DNA of 11,794 nucleotides from an uncultured Flavobacteriales bacterium (lineage in GTDB: Bacteria > Bacteroidota > Bacteroidia > Flavobacteriales_E > Vicingaceae). Of this stretch, positions 7,656 through 11,794 are shown in pieces. The stretch covers positions 1-11,794 of the forward strand of contig CALCHN010000053.1 in the NCBI GenBank assembly GCA_937901255.1. The letters are read 5' to 3'. Below the pieces are notes generated by a model. The model ran no database searches and was not told where the DNA came from. It saw nothing but the letters and a program-made list of their open reading frames with translations. Within the stretch, counting starts at the first letter, position 1. Each line of letters begins with the position of its first letter. The position numbers and the translations under genes are program-made.

Positions 7656-10029
7656 CAGTACCTTTAAATATTTTAGTTGTTTCATTTCCATTTTCTATCA
7701 AACTTATAGTAAAGATGTAAAAATAGGTGCCTTCAGGTGCTTTTTCTCCTGCTTTTGTCCTTCCATTCCATTCTTCGGCAATTTGGTTAGACTCAAAAAG
7801 TAATTGTCCCCATCGGTTAAATATTTTTTTATTTACAGCATTTAAACATCCTCCTGAAAAATTAAACCCATCATTAATTCCATCTTGGTTTGGAGTAAAC
7901 ACATTAGGTATTATTAATGTCGAACTACCTTCTACAACTACTATTATGGTATCCTTATTAGAACAACCGTTTGTGGTGCCCGAAACCACATAACTTGTAG
8001 TGATAATAGGTGAAGCAACTGGGTTAGGACAAGAAGTACAACTTAAACCTGTTGAAGGACTCCACAAGTAGCTTATTCCTCCATTAGCATTTAATTGAAT
8101 AGAACCACATGCTTCAATAGTAGTGTCATTTGAAGCTATAATTGAGGGAGATGGATTAACTATTAAGTTTGTAGTGACAACACTATCACAGCTCGCAATA
8201 GATTGAAGACTATCAGTAAATATACCTGAATTATGTTGAAAACTACCATCTAAAAAGATACTATCACCTTGACAGATAGAAATAGTAGTAGAGTCGTTAA
8301 AAGTAGGATTAACAATAAGGTTGGTAATGATTAAGCTGTCACAACCAAGTATTGTAGAAAGAGAATCGATATATTGACCTGAAGAATTTTGAAAGTTACC
8401 AGCGAGAAAAACACTATCACCTTGGCAAATTGAAACAGTTTGAACATTTTGAAAAGAAGGGTTTACAGTTATTACTACAGTATCTGTAGAAGTACAATTA
8501 TTTGTGTCGATTCCAGCAACTACATAAGTGGTAGTTAGGGTTGGGCATGCTATAGGATTAGCAATAGTTGTATCTGATAAGCCTATGCTTGGAGACCAAG
8601 TGTAACTTACAGATCCTGTTGCGTTTAGTTGAGTGCAAGTTCCATTACAAACAGTAGTGTCATTAGAAACAGTAACCGACCCTATAGGAACTAAATTACT
8701 TTCGTTAAGTACAATAGATGTTTGTATTAACCCATTCTGACCTGATGCGGCTCCATAAGAAGTCCCTAAACATGCAGATTGAGGATTTACAGTTAGTCCT
8801 GGGTCGCCTCCTAAAACAGAAGTGATTACGTTTGCAGGAAAAGCAGCGTTTGTTACCCCAATTAAACCACCTCCTCCACCGCCACCAGGGCCATGACATT
8901 GTCCGCCAGTTCCGCCTCCAGTAAAGTCATTATTTACATCTCCTCCTTTTCCTCCATTTGCAGTTATAGTTATATTCCCTGAAAAATTATTTATATCTAA
9001 CATAATTGTTCCTCCACTACCAGCTCCACCAGCTGCATCATTACCTGCGGTAGTAGTAACATTATTGCCATTGTTTAAAATTGAAAAATTATTGGATGTA
9101 AGCGTAAAAGCTTTTAGTATAATAATGCCGCCTCCATTACTGCCAGAAGTGCCAACATTGTTGTTTTGATGTCCACCACCACCACCACCTAAAAATAATT
9201 TAGAGGGGTAGAGCAAAGCTTTTCCTCCAACACCCCCGTTAGGAAAGTTTGAACAACCAGACCATTCATTTCCTCCTATACCACCATTGGAAACATTGGA
9301 GCCACCACCTCCACCAGCATTTAAGTTATTACCACCACCTCCACCATTTGCTAATGCTCCTCTACCTGTTATCATTGTGATAGGAACTTCTGTAATTCCT
9401 TCTCCTTTATATGCACCGTATGATTGGTTTGATGTAAAAAAATAATCTATAGATGAACAAAACCCTTGTATATAAAAATTATCAGAAACACTTCCTCCTC
9501 TAAATCCTGTGCCATTATTATTGATGTTGGCTTGTAGTGTTAGATTTCCGGCAACTTCAAAAACCAACACACCGCCTGTTGTTCCATTCCAAGGTGAGGC
9601 GGTTAGGGTAGAGGTTACTGTTGCATTAACATATTGTGGCACACGAATTAATTGAACTTTACCATTTGTGGAGTAGGTATTCATTAAATTGTGAGCTAAG
9701 GTAATGGTGTTGCCATTGATGGCAGAAATATTACCAAACTCATAATTCCCAGCATCGTTAATAGACAAGATGTTGCCAAAATTGGCTGTGTTGGTTTGAT
9801 CTATAGTAGCACCTTTCATTTGTATAATTAGAATTCTATCACTAATAGAAAAACCAGTAGTGCTTTGTACTGAAAGTTGGTTGGTACAGTTGTTTGGAGC
9901 AATAGAAGTTACAGGAGTGTAGGTGTTAATTATCCCTCCAATATTGGTTTGTGCAAAGATAATTGATGTTGTACAAACAAATTTGAGTAAGATGAGTAAA
10001 GATATTTTTAAAATAAAATAAGACTTCAA
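7639..10029 (-). CDS. Secreted Gly-rich protein with T9SS type B (CHU_C) C-terminal domain
   Basis: This is a 796-residue predicted cell-surface or secreted protein. Residues 1-26 form a signal peptide (hydrophobic core, then SIIFA before Gln). A region at 30-220 of unknown fold follows. Residues 223-390 are very Gly/Asn-rich, with several runs of 4 to 7 glycines. Four beta-type repeats follow: unit A (453-523), two Cys-containing B units (528-575, 580-626) and a second A unit (632-700). The end (706-796) is the gliding-motility-associated C-terminal domain used as a type B T9SS signal: IPNVFTPNQDGINDGF, IFNRWGQLLFES, PEGTYFYI and final KGTVTLLR. The start is TTG; an in-frame TGA lies at 10042-10044 and the first Met is residue 71, which would lose the signal peptide. 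An adhesin or surface-matrix role is inferred; no enzyme domain is recognised. Confidence 0.9.
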   Translation of the reverse strand: MKSYFILKISLLILLKFVCTTSIIFAQTNIGGIINTYTPVTSIAPNNCTNQLSVQSTTGFSISDRILIIQMKGATIDQTNTANFGNILSINDAGNYEFGNISAINGNTITLAHNLMNTYSTNGKVQLIRVPQYVNATVTSTLTASPWNGTTGGVLVFEVAGNLTLQANINNNGTGFRGGSVSDNFYIQGFCSSIDYFFTSNQSYGAYKGEGITEVPITMITGRGALANGGGGGNNLNAGGGGGSNVSNGGIGGNEWSGCSNFPNGGVGGKALLYPSKLFLGGGGGGHQNNNVGTSGSNGGGIIILKAFTLTSNNFSILNNGNNVTTTAGNDAAGGAGSGGTIMLDINNFSGNITITANGGKGGDVNNDFTGGGTGGQCHGPGGGGGGGLIGVTNAAFPANVITSVLGGDPGLTVNPQSACLGTSYGAASGQNGLIQTSIVLNESNLVPIGSVTVSNDTTVCNGTCTQLNATGSVSYTWSPSIGLSDTTIANPIACPTLTTTYVVAGIDTNNCTSTDTVVITVNPSFQNVQTVSICQGDSVFLAGNFQNSSGQYIDSLSTILGCDSLIITNLIVNPTFNDSTTISICQGDSIFLDGSFQHNSGIFTDSLQSIASCDSVVTTNLIVNPSPSIIASNDTTIEACGSIQLNANGGISYLWSPSTGLSCTSCPNPVASPIITTSYVVSGTTNGCSNKDTIIVVVEGSSTLIIPNVFTPNQDGINDGFNFSGGCLNAVNKKIFNRWGQLLFESNQIAEEWNGRTKAGEKAPEGTYFYIFTISLIENGNETTKIFKGTVTLLR
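8152..8448 (-). repeat. Tandem pair of Cys-containing B repeats in the T9SS cargo
   Basis: Two adjacent units of about 47 residues in the 796-residue protein (residues 528-575 and 580-626) share the pattern SICQGDS-[IV]-FL-x-G-[NS]-FQ, then a Ser/Gly turn, DSL, and a CDS-...-TNLIVNP ending. Each has two conserved cysteines, one in CQGDS and one in CDS, which could pair outside the cytoplasm. Similar GCDS...LTVNP repeats are, from memory, common in Bacteroidota secreted proteins. The units are similar but not identical, so this is an older duplication. Confidence 0.8.
8860..9363 (-). repeat. Glycine-rich low-complexity coding segment
   Basis: Residues 223-390 of the T9SS cargo are dominated by Gly with Asn, Ser and Thr, with glycine runs up to seven long separated by short variable blocks such as GNEWSGCSNF and LLYPSKLFL. 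On the plus strand this appears as repeated CCACCA/CCTCCA tracts, locally richer in GC than the flanking genes. It is in frame and uninterrupted, so it is coding. Short GGN runs of this type could vary in length by slippage. Confidence 0.8.
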
Positions 10030-10052
10030 ACTATATATTTTTCAGTTTATAT

Positions 10053-10060
10053 CAAAGGTA
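10053..10060 (-). promoter_or_regulatory. Candidate Bacteroidota -7 box for the T9SS cargo gene (TACCTTTG)
   Basis: On the minus strand TACCTTTG matches TAnnTTTG exactly. It lies 23 bp before the TTG start, in the 45-bp gap after the upstream methyltransferase, so transcription would begin roughly 15-20 bp before the start codon. No clear -33 TTG is seen. It suggests the cargo gene can be expressed separately from the methyltransferase genes. Confidence 0.5.
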
Positions 10061-10074
10061 TGTTATATAATTTA

Positions 10075-10797
10075 TTATTTTATAGTTAATTTGAAATTTA
10101 ATAACAGTCTATAAAATTGTTTTGTAATGATAATTTTTATTTTAGTTCTCTTTTTAAAGTCAGGAAGAACTGTCTGTTTTTTGAAAATAAAAATTTCATA
10201 ATCTTCAGTTTCGTGAAATAGTTTATGTTTTTCAGCATTTTGAAGAACAAAGTTGAATTTATTAGTAATACCACAAACATGACTACTACTTAAAGGCTGA
10301 TCTATTATTTGTAGTATATTGGGTTCATTTTCTTTTTGCCAATTAATAAATTCTGCATTGGGGATATTAATAATAAGAATTCCTCCTTCCTTACAATTCT
10401 CGGATATTTTTTTAATAGTTTGTTCATGAATTTCAATTGGAATGTGTTCCAGTACATCTGCCATTAAAATAATGTCAAATTTTTTATCAGTATAAAATTC
10501 ATTAACGTCCTTAGATACAAAGTCTACATTGATTTTATTTTTAAATAATTCATTTAGGTTTTTGATACTAGCTGGACTAATGTCCATTCCTAAAAAGTAT
10601 CCTTTTTTTAAATAATTTGCTACAATAATGCTTATTGGACCAGATCCACAGCCTATTTCTAAAACATGGCTTTTTCTGTTTAATCCTACATTAAACAATA
10701 GATTAATTATTTTATAATGCCTCAGATTTCTATAGACACCTTTCCTGTTTAAATTAAAGTTGTCATAAAAAATTTCTACCTGATTTTGTTTTTCCAT
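10075..10797 (-). CDS. Class I SAM-dependent methyltransferase
   Basis: This 240-residue protein has a Rossmann-type methyltransferase domain at about residues 40-150. Motif I is VLEIGCGSGP (45-54), the acidic residue ending the second strand is D72 in FLGMDIS, and the post-motif ADVLEHIP (113-120) and GGILIINIPN (138-147) follow. These fit UbiG/type 11-12-like methyltransferases. The basic C-terminal tail (about 207-240) has no assigned role. The substrate is unknown; a small molecule or a glycan or lipid precursor is possible given the neighbours. It starts 7 bp after the stop of another methyltransferase gene, so the two are probably cotranscribed, and it precedes the T9SS cargo by 45 bp. 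The ATG start fits the tight spacing. Confidence 0.87.
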   Translation of the reverse strand: MEKQNQVEIFYDNFNLNRKGVYRNLRHYKIINLLFNVGLNRKSHVLEIGCGSGPISIIVANYLKKGYFLGMDISPASIKNLNELFKNKINVDFVSKDVNEFYTDKKFDIILMADVLEHIPIEIHEQTIKKISENCKEGGILIINIPNAEFINWQKENEPNILQIIDQPLSSSHVCGITNKFNFVLQNAEKHKLFHETEDYEIFIFKKQTVLPDFKKRTKIKIIITKQFYRLLLNFKLTIK

Positions 10798-10804
10798 TTC
10801 ATAA

Positions 10805-11542
10805 TTACTTTTCTACTACCACAAAATAACCTAAAGGAAATTTCTCAGCAGTTTTTTTAGATACTTTTTTTCCAACACCTGTTTTTAAGAATAAACGAGT
10901 AATAAATTGAATGAACAATACAATTGGCTTTCCTATAATAGGAATGGCTAGTGCATTTTTACAAAAAATATCAGTTAACACTTCAGGAGTTCCACCCATA
11001 GCTTCTATTTTAATAATTTTAAAGCCGGCATCTTCTAACATTGATTGAAGAGCAAATTTTGTATATCTAAAATAGTCAAAGGGTTGTTCGTGCAACCAAT
11101 AGAAAAAAGGAATGTTTAAAATAAACTTCCCATTAGGCTTCATTATCCGATAAACTTCAGCGATTAATTCTTCAGGTTTTCTGATGTGTTCCAATACATC
11201 GGATAAAATTACCGTGTCAAATGTCTTGTCATCAATAGGAAGTGGTTGATTGATGTCGGTTTCAATATCTAAGAAAGGGTTCTTGTGGATTGTATTTTCC
11301 CAATCTATACAGGTGTTTTCTGTAATATAACTTTTGTAAGCTTCAAATAAAGGAACATTACCACAACCTAAATCTAATAGCTTTCCAGAAACAAATAATG
11401 GAATGTTTTCTTGATAAAATTGAGCTACTAAATCCACAAATAAACGAGAAGATATGTTTACATCTTTTTTGTTTCGTGAAGCTTTTAAATTACCTTTTTT
11501 TAAGATATACTTACTAGCTTTCCACTGTTCTTTGCTCTTCAT
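10805..11542 (-). CDS. Class I SAM-dependent methyltransferase (type 11-like)
   Basis: This 245-residue protein has a SAM-binding domain at about residues 53-145: motif I LLDLGCGNVP (55-64), C-I-D at 78-80 as the acidic second-strand end, and SDVLEHIRKPEELIAEVYRI (114-133) followed by KPNGKFILNIPF. The segment HEQPFDYFRYT (151-161) and a hydrophobic stretch at about 195-220 resemble methyltransferases found in surface-polysaccharide clusters; the stretch might associate with the membrane. It differs clearly from the neighbouring methyltransferase, so the pair is not a recent duplication. It lies 24 bp after the M42-like gene and 7 bp before the next methyltransferase. The substrate is unknown. 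Confidence 0.87.
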   Translation of the reverse strand: MKSKEQWKASKYILKKGNLKASRNKKDVNISSRLFVDLVAQFYQENIPLFVSGKLLDLGCGNVPLFEAYKSYITENTCIDWENTIHKNPFLDIETDINQPLPIDDKTFDTVILSDVLEHIRKPEELIAEVYRIMKPNGKFILNIPFFYWLHEQPFDYFRYTKFALQSMLEDAGFKIIKIEAMGGTPEVLTDIFCKNALAIPIIGKPIVLFIQFITRLFLKTGVGKKVSKKTAEKFPLGYFVVVEK

Positions 11543-11566
11543 TTTGTGTTTTATTAGATAGTTAGA

Positions 11567-11794
11567 TTACAACCTCTCCATCAAATATTCATACATCTCT
11601 ACCATGGCTTTAATGTCTTTTTTATGTACTTTTTCATCTGGAGAGTGAACATTGTCCTCGGGTGCTCCTATAAAACACCAATCGAATGGGTAGGGTGAGC
11701 GTTGAAGTGCATTGCCATCACTTCCTCCAGCACTTTCTACTTCCAATTGAAAGGGAATTTTACTTTCTTTAGCTAAAGAAATAATTTTATTAAT
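11567..11794 (-). CDS. M42-family-like metallopeptidase, C-terminal part (5' end outside window)
   Basis: The frame is open on the minus strand from the window edge to a TAA whose complement is at 11567-11569, giving the last 75 residues. The sequence has SAGGSDGNAL (residues 21-30 of the fragment), a Pro/Tyr stretch and FIGAPEDNVHSPDEKVHKKD (41-60). The GG-[ST]-D and HSP-x-E elements match the end of the M42 glutamyl aminopeptidase/FrvX family, where this His is a metal ligand. M42 enzymes are cytoplasmic zinc or cobalt aminopeptidases that trim short peptides. The N-terminal metal ligands are outside the window, so activity cannot be judged. A related M20/M28-type peptidase is the alternative. 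It lies 24 bp upstream of the methyltransferase pair and is probably cotranscribed with it. Confidence 0.7.
   Translation of the reverse strand: MNKIISLAKESKIPFQLEVESAGGSDGNALQRSPYPFDWCFIGAPEDNVHSPDEKVHKKDIKAMVEMYEYLMERL

Noticed and set aside
7727..7993. Plus-strand open frame opposite the T9SS C-terminal domain
   Set aside because: The minus-strand frame encodes an unmistakable CHU_C domain here; the plus frame has no support.
8705..8899. Minus-strand Trp/Arg-rich frame within the Gly-rich segment
   Set aside because: It is an out-of-frame reading of GGN repeats, giving artificial Trp and Arg runs.
8860..9363. CCACCA/CCTCCA repeats as a possible CRISPR or non-coding repeat array
   Set aside because: There are no regular repeat-spacer units; the tracts are in-frame glycine codons of one long gene.

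Overview
The window reads as a low-GC Bacteroidota chromosome, most likely Flavobacteriales or a close relative. The evidence is a type B type IX secretion (T9SS) C-terminal domain, -7 boxes of the Bacteroidota form TAnnTTTG, very AT-rich spacers without clear Shine-Dalgarno sequences, an L17 with a long charged tail, and carA directly after rplQ. The assignment is by inspection only; no database search was possible.

Positions 1-2600, plus strand: the end of the ribosomal alpha operon, with rpsK (cut by the window edge), rpsD, rpoA and rplQ, closed by a strong intrinsic terminator. The 96-bp rpsK-rpsD spacer can fold into a long interrupted hairpin, a candidate S4-type autoregulatory leader. 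Positions 2636-5048, plus strand: carA (glutaminase subunit of carbamoyl-phosphate synthase) behind its own TAnnTTTG box, then clpX 34 bp later. Positions 5111-7655, plus strand: a 14-helix Wzx/MviN-like flippase and a GT4-type glycosyltransferase, 4 bp apart, forming a small surface-polysaccharide module. Both start with TTG.

Positions 7639-11794, minus strand: read in its own direction, this arm begins with the C-terminal end of an M42-like metallopeptidase (cut by the window edge). Two closely spaced class I SAM-dependent methyltransferases follow, and then a 796-residue secreted, glycine-rich protein with tandem Cys-containing repeats and a CHU_C/gliding-motility-type C-terminal domain. 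That gene has its own TAnnTTTG box and a TTG start, and its 3' end overlaps the convergent glycosyltransferase gene by 17 bp.

Functionally the window goes from core information processing, through pyrimidine/arginine precursor supply and proteolysis, to a cell-surface block. In that block the flippase, glycosyltransferase and possibly the methyltransferases could build or decorate a glycan, and the T9SS cargo would be exported to the cell surface. Their cooperation is inferred from proximity only. No RNA genes, insertion sequences, CRISPR arrays or phage genes were seen, and no gap without a gene exceeds 300 bp. I found no clearly new multi-gene system. The most notable points are the candidate S4 leader and the architecture of the T9SS cargo.
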